64,000 nucleotides of DNA from CAKMZU01 sp965248335 (GCA_965248335.1 CBDFIY010000003.1:496001-560000), one strand, 5' to 3'; counted from the first letter of the stretch, positions 9,409 through 18,749 are shown. Notes: generated from the letters alone by a model not told the origin. Numbers and translations are program-made.

Positions 9409-12310
9409 AGCAAAGAAAGAGCAGCCGTCATTTTTAGCGTTGAAGCAACATTACACACTTCGAAAAATTGTTTATGTGAATTCAGCGACTCATGGGTATT
9501 CAGAGTTTTCTATTGATCAGCACATGGCACTTTTTGGCCAGAACAACCGTGGAAAAACTGCTAGTCTCGCTGGGCTTAAGCTGGCCCTCTTTTCTGAGAA
9601 TTCTTTTACCCATTGTAAGCGGAAATTTAAATTTACCGGAAAAGACAGCGATTACTCAAAAGAAGATTCCTACGCGTTTTATTTCCCCTCTTATATTTCT
9701 TACATTATCACTGAAATAGAAAACCCGAATGGTGTATTTTCCATGGTGCTTTATAAGGCTCGGGGTGAGTGGCAGTACGGGCGTTTTTTTGTGCCCGTTA
9801 GTTTTGAAACCATCAAATCGTTATTTTGGGATACAGAAGCGCTCAATGGTGAAGGCGATTTTGCTGAGAGCTTAGCCTTTGATCGTCTCAAAAAAGGCTT
9901 AAAAACCTTCGGGGCAGTACAGGTTACAGACGAAAAAACATTAGCCGAATATTTGTATGCTGGGCATTCAGGCGATCCATCTCAGGCGCGGTTTTGTTTG
10001 TACCCCTTAACATCCGGCGCGAATGCCTCGGGTATCGAAGCTTTTCGTCATTTATACCAGCTTGCCTTTGATATTGGTCAGGCCGATAAAGGGAGTTTGC
10101 CGCGTGCCATTGCAACCATCATTGAAATGGAGCGAAGCCGACAGCAAGAGAGGCTGAGTGCAGATTTTGACGCATTGATGTTGGAGTATCATAAGTTATC
10201 CGAAAGCAAAACGAGCTTAACGCGATTAGATAATTGCACGCATCGATTTAAGTCGCTCGATGCATCATTTAACACCTATACAGAAACGCGTAAAGCACTG
10301 TCACAGCAACTCAGTGCGTTGTATCAGCGGCTAGAGGTTGAGCAGCACGAATTAGATGCGCGTTACACGACTATTCATGAAAAATACCTGAAAGCTGAGG
10401 CAAATAAAGACGATAAATATCAGGCTCATGCACTTCTTGTTAAAGGGCAAAACCAACTAGAGGGTCAGCTAACCCTCGTTAACAAAAAAGCCGCCTCGAC
10501 AACACAGGATTATTTACAATCGCAGGCATTGATTAATGGCTATGGCGGGAAATCCTTGGCGGAGATTTTGGGTATTTACGATGAGCAGATTACGGAAGAG
10601 CAAATATTTCTCGAAAGTTTACGCTCGAAAGCGCTCGCCGTTAAGCATCTAGAGCAAGCCATTAAAGAAAAAAATCGGTGTTCGGTTGAGCAAAAGGAAC
10701 TGACTAAAAAGCTGAATAATAATCAAGTCGGTATGCTAGACCAGCTTACAGAATCGCAAGCAGGCACACTCTACTCATTAAATACAGCCTTCGCACAAGT
10801 GAGTGACGAAATTCCTGCTGCATCGTTGCAAACAGCCACAGCATTTGCCAACCTTTTTGATGCCGAAGGCGAAGTGCTGACTTTTTGTGGTGAAGCGTTA
10901 AAGTCCGTCGATATAAAACATTATCGCCTTGAATCGGCACGTGATAGTTGGAAGGCGCGGCTCAAACAAATTGATATCGATCTCTCCGATTTAAGTATAA
11001 AAATTGATGATCTGCGTAAGGGCATCAATGATGATGATTCACGCGTAGAAAGCATCGAAAAACACCAAAAAGAATTAAAAAATATTCAAGCTGAAAAACG
11101 GCTAGCGAGTGCGAATGAGCAGCTACGCATGGACAGTGAAACGGCGAAAGAGGACCTCGGTAAACTTAACCAAGATAAGGCCGTTGTGGATGATAAAGTC
11201 GACACTGCTGGAAAAATGCTACAACAAACACAAGCCGCTTTTCTATTGATAGAGAATGAAAAGAAGCAATTGCAACCGAGGCGTAAGGATATACAAAAAT
11301 GGCTAGATCGCCTGCGTGCTACCTTCAATCATGTGGGCTTTGAGTTAGATCAGCATGCAGTGGCTTATGAAGGTTTTAGTGTTGATGAGCAACGTATTAA
11401 TGACATCGATAGAGAAGCGCAAACGCATCAGACAAACCGTCTAGAAATGATTCATGCGCTGACTACTCTTTACCAAGAGGCTCTTCCCGCTGAAGAAAAT
11501 AGTTTTGAAAGCATCGACAATGAGGCACAGCTCAGCGAAAGAATGACCACGCTTCGTCAGGCCTTTGCAGAATTGCCGCAAAAGAAAGCGTTACACGAGA
11601 AGGCAGTGAAGAGCCACAATGATTTGATCGATGGTCAGTTGCAAGAAATTCGTGAAGCGCGTGATACCGTAGAGCGCTATGTGCAGCGATTGAATGATGA
11701 GGTGAATAAACACCAAATATCTAACCTCGACGCCATTCGCATTCGCCTAACGTTTAATCCGCGTTTTATGCAGCTGATGAGCGATGTGGATAAATATAAT
11801 CTGTATGATCATCACCTGTTAGATAAAGCATTCTATGATCGTTTGCGTCAATTTTGTGAAGAGTTTTTTGACGATAAAAAGCGGACGCTCAATTTAGCCA
11901 TGTTGATGGAATCGATTCACTACGAATACAAACAGCAAGGCGAAGCCAATTTTGACCGTAAAAGCCAATCAGGGGGGACAACCAGCACAACCACTGCGCT
12001 CATTTTAGCCGTTTTATTGGGCTCGATCAGCCCAGAGCATGTCAGTGTCGGTATTCCGATTGTCGTGGATGAAATTGGTACACTTGATAGCAAAAACACG
12101 TTAACGGCTATTCAAACCATTGCGGAACAAGGCTTTGCTGTATTTTGCGCCACCCCCAAGCCTGAGCCCGCATTGATGGAGAGCATTAAACGCTGGGTGA
12201 CTATTGATCGTTTTCAGGTCGAACAACCACGGGTGAATGCTTGCCGCACATTAATTCTCAATGAATTTGTCGAAAGTATTGGTGACGTACCTGAAGAGGC
12301 TATCAGCTGA
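9401..12310 (+). CDS. SMC/MukB-like ATPase, JetC/MksB-like
   Basis: This is the predicted DNA-translocating motor of the operon, 969 residues from the ATG at 9401. That start has GGAG upstream and forms an ATGAATGA overlap with the Toprim gene stop; an earlier in-frame ATG at 9344 is less likely. Walker A is FGQNNRGKTASL (about 46-54). A long Glu/Lys/Gln-rich coiled coil runs from roughly 260 to 820, interrupted by a presumed hinge. The C-terminal head has a signature-like QSGGTTSTTTALI (about 856) and Walker B IPIVVDEIGTLD (about 885-896) with the catalytic glutamate. The split head around a coiled coil is diagnostic of SMC/Rad50/MukB proteins. Association with a kleisin-like and a MksE-like gene points to the MksB/JetC branch rather than SbcC. 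Confidence 0.82.
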   Translation: MNEAKKEQPSFLALKQHYTLRKIVYVNSATHGYSEFSIDQHMALFGQNNRGKTASLAGLKLALFSENSFTHCKRKFKFTGKDSDYSKEDSYAFYFPSYISYIITEIENPNGVFSMVLYKARGEWQYGRFFVPVSFETIKSLFWDTEALNGEGDFAESLAFDRLKKGLKTFGAVQVTDEKTLAEYLYAGHSGDPSQARFCLYPLTSGANASGIEAFRHLYQLAFDIGQADKGSLPRAIATIIEMERSRQQERLSADFDALMLEYHKLSESKTSLTRLDNCTHRFKSLDASFNTYTETRKALSQQLSALYQRLEVEQHELDARYTTIHEKYLKAEANKDDKYQAHALLVKGQNQLEGQLTLVNKKAASTTQDYLQSQALINGYGGKSLAEILGIYDEQITEEQIFLESLRSKALAVKHLEQAIKEKNRCSVEQKELTKKLNNNQVGMLDQLTESQAGTLYSLNTAFAQVSDEIPAASLQTATAFANLFDAEGEVLTFCGEALKSVDIKHYRLESARDSWKARLKQIDIDLSDLSIKIDDLRKGINDDDSRVESIEKHQKELKNIQAEKRLASANEQLRMDSETAKEDLGKLNQDKAVVDDKVDTAGKMLQQTQAAFLLIENEKKQLQPRRKDIQKWLDRLRATFNHVGFELDQHAVAYEGFSVDEQRINDIDREAQTHQTNRLEMIHALTTLYQEALPAEENSFESIDNEAQLSERMTTLRQAFAELPQKKALHEKAVKSHNDLIDGQLQEIREARDTVERYVQRLNDEVNKHQISNLDAIRIRLTFNPRFMQLMSDVDKYNLYDHHLLDKAFYDRLRQFCEEFFDDKKRTLNLAMLMESIHYEYKQQGEANFDRKSQSGGTTSTTTALILAVLLGSISPEHVSVGIPIVVDEIGTLDSKNTLTAIQTIAEQGFAVFCATPKPEPALMESIKRWVTIDRFQVEQPRVNACRTLILNEFVESIGDVPEEAIS

Positions 12311-13716
12311 TGCGTGTCTCCCGCGATAGAATTCTACAAGCCATGCTCAAGCACAAAGCCGCGTTTTATACACTGCTCGATTATGTGCAAGCGCAAGGTG
12401 GCAGCGCTGAAATTCCTCAAGGGTTATATATTCAGCAATACTATAAACATATCGTTGGCAGTGAGGATGCTTTTGCTATTCGAGTGTTGACACTCGATAG
12501 CCTGTATAAAAATGGCATTATTGTGCATCTCGATATGCAGGCAGGCACCTTAACATTACAGTCTTTTGTCATTGACTTATTGCGGTTTATCGATACCTCA
12601 CGGGTGCGCGAATTATCAGCAGCCGACTTTGAACATATGCGAGAGCAATTTCAAAGCCAGTGTGCGGCCATGGAAGATAAACTGACGTTGGCCGGGCACC
12701 CGGATTACGAAGAGGCAAAAGTAACCTTGTTTGATCTTATCGATCAGACCTTATCCAAAATCCAGCAAAATGTTGAAGGCTTAACAGCACAAGTTAATAA
12801 ATTGGGTGAGCGTTATGAACATCTTGATCACCAAGGTTTTAATGCAGCTGACAGCCAGCAGTTATTGGATGATGCGTCAAAGCTATATGAGCGTTTTATT
12901 AGCCCTTGCAATGCTTTTTTAAGCCCCAGTATGATCATGCGTGATGGAAAAAAAAGCTTCACACAATCTATGCGACGATTGTATGAGGTACATGAGCATC
13001 GCGGCGAATCTTACACAGGGTTCCGTATTCGCTATAAGCTCACGGCTATCCGTTCGTACTATAAAGATATTGCTGATATGCAGCGACGCGTACAACGCTA
13101 CACGCAAACTCTTGCGGCAGAGAGAGGTCGTTATAATGCCATCGAAAAATCCTATAATCAGCTGATGGATGCGGTGGTTGATTTACGTCATGGAAAATTA
13201 AGAGGCACTAAGTTGGCTACTGATGCAGCTGTTTTCCAACAGAATGTCAGTTTCTTAGGGTTAAAAAAACGACTCGTATCCAATGAGAGCCGGCTCAACT
13301 GGTATAACGTGAACCACGTTCAGCGGCTTGATGAATGGTTGCAATCTATTAGCGTGGATGAGAGCAAACATGAAAACAATAACCTGCAACCGATACCCGA
13401 AGATTTTGATATTAAAGAACAGCGGCGGCAAGATATTATGCGGCTATGCATACAAAGGCCGTGGCCTGATGCATCAGGGGATGTTATTGCGGAATTACAT
13501 GTATGGTTGGCAGAAATACTCGAAGATCATACCTTGTTTGATACCCTGGTGGCCTATCAGTACACCGCAAGCTTGCCTAAATTAGCCTCACGTATGCGTG
13601 CGTTAAAACAACGAAAACGCGTCGATGATGGCCGCTATTATTTTGTTTATTTGTGCCTCTCGTTAACCGTTGAGCATCCCAGCGTGACGAGGAAAAAGGA
13701 TGAAACTTATGCTTGA
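12310..13716 (+). CDS. Kleisin-like subunit, JetA/MksF-like
   Basis: Kleisins bridge the SMC heads. This 468-residue, mostly helical protein begins with a winged-helix-like segment (DRILQAMLKHKAAFYTLLDYVQAQGG, then VLTLDSLYKNGIIVHLDMQAGTLTLQSF, a plausible HTH plus wing). A long helical middle (about 110-330) and a compact C-terminal region follow. Size, position directly after the SMC gene and the N-terminal wing fit MksF/JetA. Its ATG overlaps the SMC stop (TGATG), and its end overlaps the next gene by 17 bp. The family call rests on context and architecture, since I see no single diagnostic motif. Confidence 0.68.
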   Translation: MRVSRDRILQAMLKHKAAFYTLLDYVQAQGGSAEIPQGLYIQQYYKHIVGSEDAFAIRVLTLDSLYKNGIIVHLDMQAGTLTLQSFVIDLLRFIDTSRVRELSAADFEHMREQFQSQCAAMEDKLTLAGHPDYEEAKVTLFDLIDQTLSKIQQNVEGLTAQVNKLGERYEHLDHQGFNAADSQQLLDDASKLYERFISPCNAFLSPSMIMRDGKKSFTQSMRRLYEVHEHRGESYTGFRIRYKLTAIRSYYKDIADMQRRVQRYTQTLAAERGRYNAIEKSYNQLMDAVVDLRHGKLRGTKLATDAAVFQQNVSFLGLKKRLVSNESRLNWYNVNHVQRLDEWLQSISVDESKHENNNLQPIPEDFDIKEQRRQDIMRLCIQRPWPDASGDVIAELHVWLAEILEDHTLFDTLVAYQYTASLPKLASRMRALKQRKRVDDGRYYFVYLCLSLTVEHPSVTRKKDETYA

Positions 13717-14239
13717 TGTCAATCTCACTTGCAGCACCGATATTTATAAACAATTTATTAATGGGCGAGTGATTAATAAATATGTCTACAATATGGCGGG
13801 TGAGCGAGAAGAAAACCCATTATTTACCGAAGTTTTTATGCATTTTAATGATTATAAAAAACAGTACTTGATGTCGGGTATGGAGCTTGTCGCAAAAGAT
13901 GATTTTTATTATGTGCGTGATAATGACAGTGAGATGCCTTATACCGATGCCGTGAAACGTATTCAAACATTGCTGCTAATTATCGGGCGCTTTGTTACCC
14001 AGCAGGGGGTATTTGAAAAACTTACCCACTCTGCAGCAGGGTTAACGCAGGAAGATATTCAAACTATTTCGGCCAATGAAGATTTTAATGAAATTCTTAT
14101 GGCGGCAGATATGCCTGATTTGGCACAAGCGATAAAAAGTAACTTGCTGGAACGAGGGATCATAGAGGAACCCAGTGCAGGGCGGTATGTGTTATCTGTG
14201 GCGGGTAACTATTTTTTCCAACAACTTTTTGCTGAGTGA
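13700..14239 (+). CDS. MksE/JetB-like accessory subunit
   Basis: MksE/JetB dimers bind the kleisin and regulate the SMC ring. The 179-residue product has the usual size (about 180-230), is acidic and appears to be made of two winged-helix-like halves (YTDAVKRIQTLLLIIGRFVTQQGV; then ANLLERGIIEEPSAGRYVLSVAGNYFF-like wing at the end). It overlaps the kleisin gene by 17 bp and is the last gene of the operon; AGGAAAAAGG lies just upstream of the ATG. Function is inferred mainly from context. Confidence 0.6.
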   Translation: MKLMLDVNLTCSTDIYKQFINGRVINKYVYNMAGEREENPLFTEVFMHFNDYKKQYLMSGMELVAKDDFYYVRDNDSEMPYTDAVKRIQTLLLIIGRFVTQQGVFEKLTHSAAGLTQEDIQTISANEDFNEILMAADMPDLAQAIKSNLLERGIIEEPSAGRYVLSVAGNYFFQQLFAE

Positions 14240-14370
14240 CAAATAAAAAAGATGGGGGTATGGGCGGTACATTTAATGTTTTAAGTGTATGGCTATTCAT
14301 TATTTGTCGCTATTGCATTGAATTTTTTACCCCATTTAAAAAATAATTGTTGATCTATAATTAAAATAAT

Positions 14371-17300
14371 ATGAAGATCTATTTATTTTTAATTATATTT
14401 ATTCTTTCTTGTTCAAAAGTGGATAGGCCGCCTGCTGAGCGCGGTGTTGTGTTTTTGAGCTATCAAGGTGAATCGTCGGTCTTTTCTCAGCTGACTGTGG
14501 GCCTTACTGCTATAGAATTCATAAAAAATGATGGAACGTCAGTATTAAAAGTCGTTGATAAACAAATCGACTGGGCATTCCCTTCTGCACAATTCTTATC
14601 AGGTCTCAGTATTGCTCGGGGTGAATATAAACATATCAGGCTCTATTTCGATTATGCGCATAGCTCGGCGTTAATTTACGGTTCTACAGAAGCCGGTGGT
14701 GTGTTTCCCGATGCCTGGCTTGATGCCCAGCTGGTAGGAGCGGATGGTTATTTAATTCCTCAGCACCGGCGTTTTAATGTACTTGAGATTAAGCTGGCTA
14801 TGCCCCTAGTGGTGTCACCTTCTGTACCGAGCGTGTTAACACTGGCGTTATCGGTGACAGATAGCTTGACGCCCGTCTCTACCGGCGAGGCAAACGTACT
14901 CCTTTTTTCACCGGCGGTGACTGCATTTACCCCCTCAAATCTCAGGATTAGAGGCATTGTTGAACGTTATAAAAATAATGAAGTGACTATAAAAATAGGT
15001 GAAGTACTGCTTGAGGTCGATAACCCAAACTGGATGGTCGATGGGGTGGCAATGGATGGTGCTGGCAACCCTGCGACAATTAAGGAGGCTAGTGTCGAGG
15101 TAGATATCTCTCTTAGTGCAAAAAAACGGCTGTCATATCAATCGATCAATTTACCAACAAAAGAGCGTTACATAGGGTTGTTGAAACGATCTAAGAATAA
15201 TATCTTTTTTTCGGGGCATGGCGTTTCTGTTGATGGGCGGGTTTCTTTTGTTCAGGATATATCGTTTCCTACACCGGATGAGAGCAATGAGGGCGCTGTT
15301 GATTTACACAACCTTGCTTCAGGACAAGCTGTCTCTTTTATGGCAGGAGATAGCACTAAAGGCATCATAGCAACGAATCTGATACTTCTTAGCACTGAAG
15401 TTGTGGCTAAAGTTATTGCTGTGGATAAAGAGAGTTTAACGCTGTTGCCAATAAGTATTGATCAAAAGCAGGGGCGGGCTTTTTACGCGCGCATTACGAC
15501 GGAGAACAAATACGCTGATGCCATCAAAAAAGGGGATACAGTCAGGTTTACAGGTGTATTTAGCCATCATGAGAGTAGCCAGCTTGATGTGCTCGAATAT
15601 CAGTTCGTCGAGCGTGCTCATGGTGATGATGTAGAGAAAGCCGTTTCTATAAAAATTGTAATGGATGCCGAGCGTAACATTAGGTTGTCAGAATTGAATG
15701 AAGAGCTTGGGGTAATCTCATTGGGTTTACTGTCGGAGGGTGCGCGTGTTTATGCAACAGAATTAAAGACTGACACGCTCGTTAATGTGGATATTAGCAA
15801 TGTGGATGCATCAAGAATTACACAGTATCAGGTGTTGGAAGATAAAAAAGGGGTAAGCACAAAGAAGACATTTGAATCTTTTGATGCCGCTAAATCTTAT
15901 CTGGCGTCGGTTAACACTGACTCTGTTTTGTACCAGTTGGTGATGAGGGGGAGTTATAAAAAGCCAGTATATCGCGCGCAATCTATCATTCTTTGCCTTA
16001 AACCTTATGAGGCATTCTTAGAGAAAGAACACTTGTCTTCTTTTGAAGATGAGTCACAGCTTAATTTGGACGAAAAAAAACTTTCAGCAAAAACCGAAAG
16101 CAAAGGTAATACAGCGATCACAATTATTGGGGCAACACTCTTGGGGGTCTCTATCGTTGGCGTTGCTGCCTTACTATCTAAAATTTATCAAGATGCGACA
16201 AAGGATAGATTGCCGAATGATTTACCCTCACAAGATGAGGATTCCGATATTGAGCCCTTCGTCGAACGAGAGAGTAACCCAGCTGATACGCCTGAAGAGC
16301 AAAGAATCGTCGCAGCTGAGAGCGAAGAATCAAGTGTAGAGGTAGAGCCCATTAAGCTCAAACCCGTGCCATCGTTTGTCGTCTCTTCAGAGTTAACCGC
16401 TAATAGGAGGCTCGTTACAGCGTTAGAAACAGACGAGTCTGGAAAACAATTCGTTGTAAAGCCTCTTGAGATGGCGCTTGCAATGGATGAAGTACTTATG
16501 TCTCAGCTGTATAAATTGGCCAGCGTTGATATTGCTGAGCATAAAGTGCAGGAACTTAGTGAAAAGAAAAGAACATCACTAGGAACCGATAAATATTATG
16601 CGGTAAGCGCCAAATATGTAGGGCCTCCTAGTGTCGTTATGCATGTGGATAATACACCAGATCAAGCTTTTGATTCGAAACTTGCCTCGCTCATGGTTGC
16701 TGATCTCTGGCTGGGTAATGCCGATTCTTCAAGTAATTCACGTAAAGCAATCTTTAACCAAGACGATGGTGTTGTGAAATTACAGAGTTTCAATGCTGAA
16801 TTTTTACGTTTTTCGAGCGGTGAATTTAACAAGTCCCTTTTACATCTAAATATTCCTGACGATATGGCGTTGCATGCTGCTAACGTGAAAAGGTGGACGA
16901 TAAATTCATCTGAGATGGTTTCTGCAATGTCCAAAATGAATGAAATACAGCTACCGGATATAAGAAGAATAGTGAATGAAAATTATATAGGTACCGATAC
17001 GCAAAGGGAATATTTAACAGATTTTATGGTTTTTAGAAAGGTGAGTCTGTTGTTGGCAACATTAGGCATTAATTATCAAAAAATATCACCGGATGATGCC
17101 GCTATTTACTTTAAGTTTAGGTACGGAAAAATAACAAAGAAAAATATGGAGAAATTTTCCGGTCAGGAATTTGATCTTTATGATTTGCATACAGCACAAA
17201 TTAAAGGCACAGAAGAAAATAAAAAAATGACAGACCTCGAAACTTTACGGCTTGTTTATGGTGAACAGTTTTTGCTAAGAATCGAGGAAATGCCGGAATT

Positions 17301-18195
17301 TTATAAGGATTTTGTCAAGCGTAATATCGAGTCTTGGATAAGTGAAGATAAGGTCAATATTAATTATGTATCACCACATACGCTAAGTATGGGAGATGAC
17401 TTTATAGGGAATGAGAAGGTCAATATACGTACCTATTTTACCAAAAAATACGGTGTGGGTTTTGAAGAGAAGGTACAGGAATTTAATTTAAACGATGTAA
17501 AGTTCTTTAATGATCATGAGCATATCATTATTGATAACGTAAAAAGTATGCATGGCTCTTGGATTGTTGGGCGGGGAACGAAAGCGGCGAATATAAAAAA
17601 ATATCTTGATAGAAAGTACGGTGGAAGAAAAATTCTTTTAGATAATTATTTATCCAAACGGGAAAAGCAAGTACTGGATATTAACAAAATTAATATAGCA
17701 GATATGTATGGAGAGGTTGGAAGTTTCTCACAAGAAGATGGGTTGTTGGTAAATCGTGGAGAGAAGGTTTTATACCTTTATTCTGACACTGAGCCGGCTG
17801 AAATATTCAAATTTGGTTTTTCGAATTCAGGCGATGTTCAATCTTATTTAAGTGATAGTCATTTTGAAAAAAATAATTTGTTTTATCCAGCAGTGAGTGA
17901 GCATTTAGAAAATCAAAGGAAACGTTATCTCTATCTCATCAAAAGCCCCGGTGACTTGGCGAATATCAGTCTGGCAGATTATAAAAATTTTGACAATGGT
18001 GATCAGGAAAATGCAAGACGCCTTTTACGGCATTTGCCAAAAGAGAATATTATTGCAGCAACTAAAAATATACAAATAGTGACAGAGAGTGTGCATGAAA
18101 TGAACGTACGGTTTTTTGAGGCTGGATGGTTTAATAATCCCGCGTATAAAGTAACCGATGCTGCTTATCCAGCGTTGATTAAACGAAAGAAATAG
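14371..18195 (+). CDS. Large lipoprotein with internal membrane helix; kinase-like and ADP-ribosyltransferase-like C-terminal regions
   Basis: I do not recognise this 1274-residue protein as a named family. A lipoprotein signal with lipobox ILSC is followed by beta-rich modules to about residue 560, which resemble DUF4382/DUF5666-type lipoprotein domains in pattern. A Gly/Ala-rich membrane helix (about 580-605) and an acidic linker come next. Residues 670-830 look kinase-like: FVVKP with Lys697, a helix with a Glu, then LMVADLWLGNADSSSN (D785), as in HipA/PI3-kinase-like proteins, but the DFG-equivalent QSFN lacks the Asp. Residues 1133-1200 (YLYSDTEPAEIFKFGF...) follow the pertussis-toxin S1 pattern YRYDSRPPEDVFQNGF but lack its Arg. 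There is no Shine-Dalgarno. The 862-residue protein at 23633 has the same plan. Confidence 0.6.
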   Translation: MKIYLFLIIFILSCSKVDRPPAERGVVFLSYQGESSVFSQLTVGLTAIEFIKNDGTSVLKVVDKQIDWAFPSAQFLSGLSIARGEYKHIRLYFDYAHSSALIYGSTEAGGVFPDAWLDAQLVGADGYLIPQHRRFNVLEIKLAMPLVVSPSVPSVLTLALSVTDSLTPVSTGEANVLLFSPAVTAFTPSNLRIRGIVERYKNNEVTIKIGEVLLEVDNPNWMVDGVAMDGAGNPATIKEASVEVDISLSAKKRLSYQSINLPTKERYIGLLKRSKNNIFFSGHGVSVDGRVSFVQDISFPTPDESNEGAVDLHNLASGQAVSFMAGDSTKGIIATNLILLSTEVVAKVIAVDKESLTLLPISIDQKQGRAFYARITTENKYADAIKKGDTVRFTGVFSHHESSQLDVLEYQFVERAHGDDVEKAVSIKIVMDAERNIRLSELNEELGVISLGLLSEGARVYATELKTDTLVNVDISNVDASRITQYQVLEDKKGVSTKKTFESFDAAKSYLASVNTDSVLYQLVMRGSYKKPVYRAQSIILCLKPYEAFLEKEHLSSFEDESQLNLDEKKLSAKTESKGNTAITIIGATLLGVSIVGVAALLSKIYQDATKDRLPNDLPSQDEDSDIEPFVERESNPADTPEEQRIVAAESEESSVEVEPIKLKPVPSFVVSSELTANRRLVTALETDESGKQFVVKPLEMALAMDEVLMSQLYKLASVDIAEHKVQELSEKKRTSLGTDKYYAVSAKYVGPPSVVMHVDNTPDQAFDSKLASLMVADLWLGNADSSSNSRKAIFNQDDGVVKLQSFNAEFLRFSSGEFNKSLLHLNIPDDMALHAANVKRWTINSSEMVSAMSKMNEIQLPDIRRIVNENYIGTDTQREYLTDFMVFRKVSLLLATLGINYQKISPDDAAIYFKFRYGKITKKNMEKFSGQEFDLYDLHTAQIKGTEENKKMTDLETLRLVYGEQFLLRIEEMPEFYKDFVKRNIESWISEDKVNINYVSPHTLSMGDDFIGNEKVNIRTYFTKKYGVGFEEKVQEFNLNDVKFFNDHEHIIIDNVKSMHGSWIVGRGTKAANIKKYLDRKYGGRKILLDNYLSKREKQVLDINKINIADMYGEVGSFSQEDGLLVNRGEKVLYLYSDTEPAEIFKFGFSNSGDVQSYLSDSHFEKNNLFYPAVSEHLENQRKRYLYLIKSPGDLANISLADYKNFDNGDQENARRLLRHLPKENIIAATKNIQIVTESVHEMNVRFFEAGWFNNPAYKVTDAAYPALIKRKK

Positions 18196-18219
18196 CCATT
18201 AAAAGATAGCAGCGGTATG

Positions 18220-18626
18220 TGGTACCGGAGGCCGGACTTGAACCGGCACACCCGTGAAGGCGGCGGATTTTGACATTATTGGACTATATCATCACCCTTA
18301 ATGTTGCTAAGGGGCTGGGCGCTGTTTCATCAAGGTTGCTCTCTATAAATTATTCTTTATAAAGAATGGCCTCAACTACTTCCTGTTATTAAGTTGAATC
18401 GCTCCAACTCAGGTAGTCTCTGAACCTTCCGCCTCTGGCGGCTTGGCTGCTGATTGCCTGTCAAAAGGTTTCCAGCAATTCACCCAGTTTTTGTTACTTG
18501 CTGTTACCAGCAAGACGGACTCATTATTTTTTTCAGTCTGTACTGCGTACTCACTATATAAGCTAAGTAATACGTACAGCTTCAGACGCATTTATCCGCT
18601 GCGTCTACCAATTCCGCCACTCCGGC
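18220..18626 (-). tRNA. tRNA-Leu(CAA), interrupted by a group I intron
   Basis: On the reverse strand the 5' exon (18626-18594, 33 nt) begins GCCGGAGTGGCGGAATTGG and ends in the anticodon-stem strand GCGGA plus U32. The 3' exon (18273-18220) begins TCAAAATCCGC and ends with an encoded CCA. Joined, they give stem GCGGA, loop TTCAAAA, stem TCCGC and so anticodon CAA. A long variable arm typical of tRNA-Leu, a GCCGG/CCGGC T-stem and a 7-bp acceptor stem (first pair G-U) are present. The 320-nt insert lies between positions 32 and 33. No second tRNA-Leu(CAA) is visible in the window, so splicing is probably needed for function. Confidence 0.9.
18274..18593 (-). ncRNA. Group I self-splicing intron in the tRNA-Leu anticodon loop
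   Basis: Conserved group I elements occur in order on the reverse strand: Q-like AATTGCTGGAAA (18480-18469), then AATCAGCAGCCAAGCC, R GGTTCAGAGACTACC (18426-18412) and S GATGATATAGTCC (18293-18281). P1 can form between the 5' exon end CGGAU and intron GUCUG, with a U-G pair at the splice site. The intron ends in G as required. The 320-nt size and the Q/R pattern fit the IC3 subgroup of bacterial tRNA introns. No homing endonuclease is encoded; the two ORFs crossing it (about 60 codons) have no recognisable features. Confidence 0.93.
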
Positions 18627-18670
18627 ATTAAGGGAGTGATACTTTAAGGCTCTGCCAAAAAGTGAGGGGC

Positions 18671-18698
18671 ATTATATCAATCCTTTGAAGAAGGTCAA
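18671..18698 (-). promoter_or_regulatory. Promoter of the split tRNA-Leu gene
   Basis: On the reverse strand TTGACC (18698-18693) and perfect TATAAT (18676-18671) are 16 bp apart, followed by a GC-rich discriminator GCCCCTC typical of stringently controlled stable-RNA promoters. The tRNA starts about 45 bp downstream. Confidence 0.75.
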
Positions 18699-18743
18699 CT
18701 GATTCAGTGCTTTAAATCGCTACAGCTCAGGCGCGGTTTTCAG

Positions 18744-18749
18744 TATAAT
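18744..18749 (+). promoter_or_regulatory. Probable -10 element of queA
   Basis: A perfect TATAAT lies 29 bp before the queA ATG. The -35 region at 17-bp spacing (TACAGC) is poor, so an activator or weak basal transcription is possible. Confidence 0.4.

Noticed and set aside
18409..18631. ORFs of about 60 codons on both strands across the group I intron
   Set aside because: Too short for a homing endonuclease; no LAGLIDADG, GIY-YIG or HNH motif; explained by intron structure.
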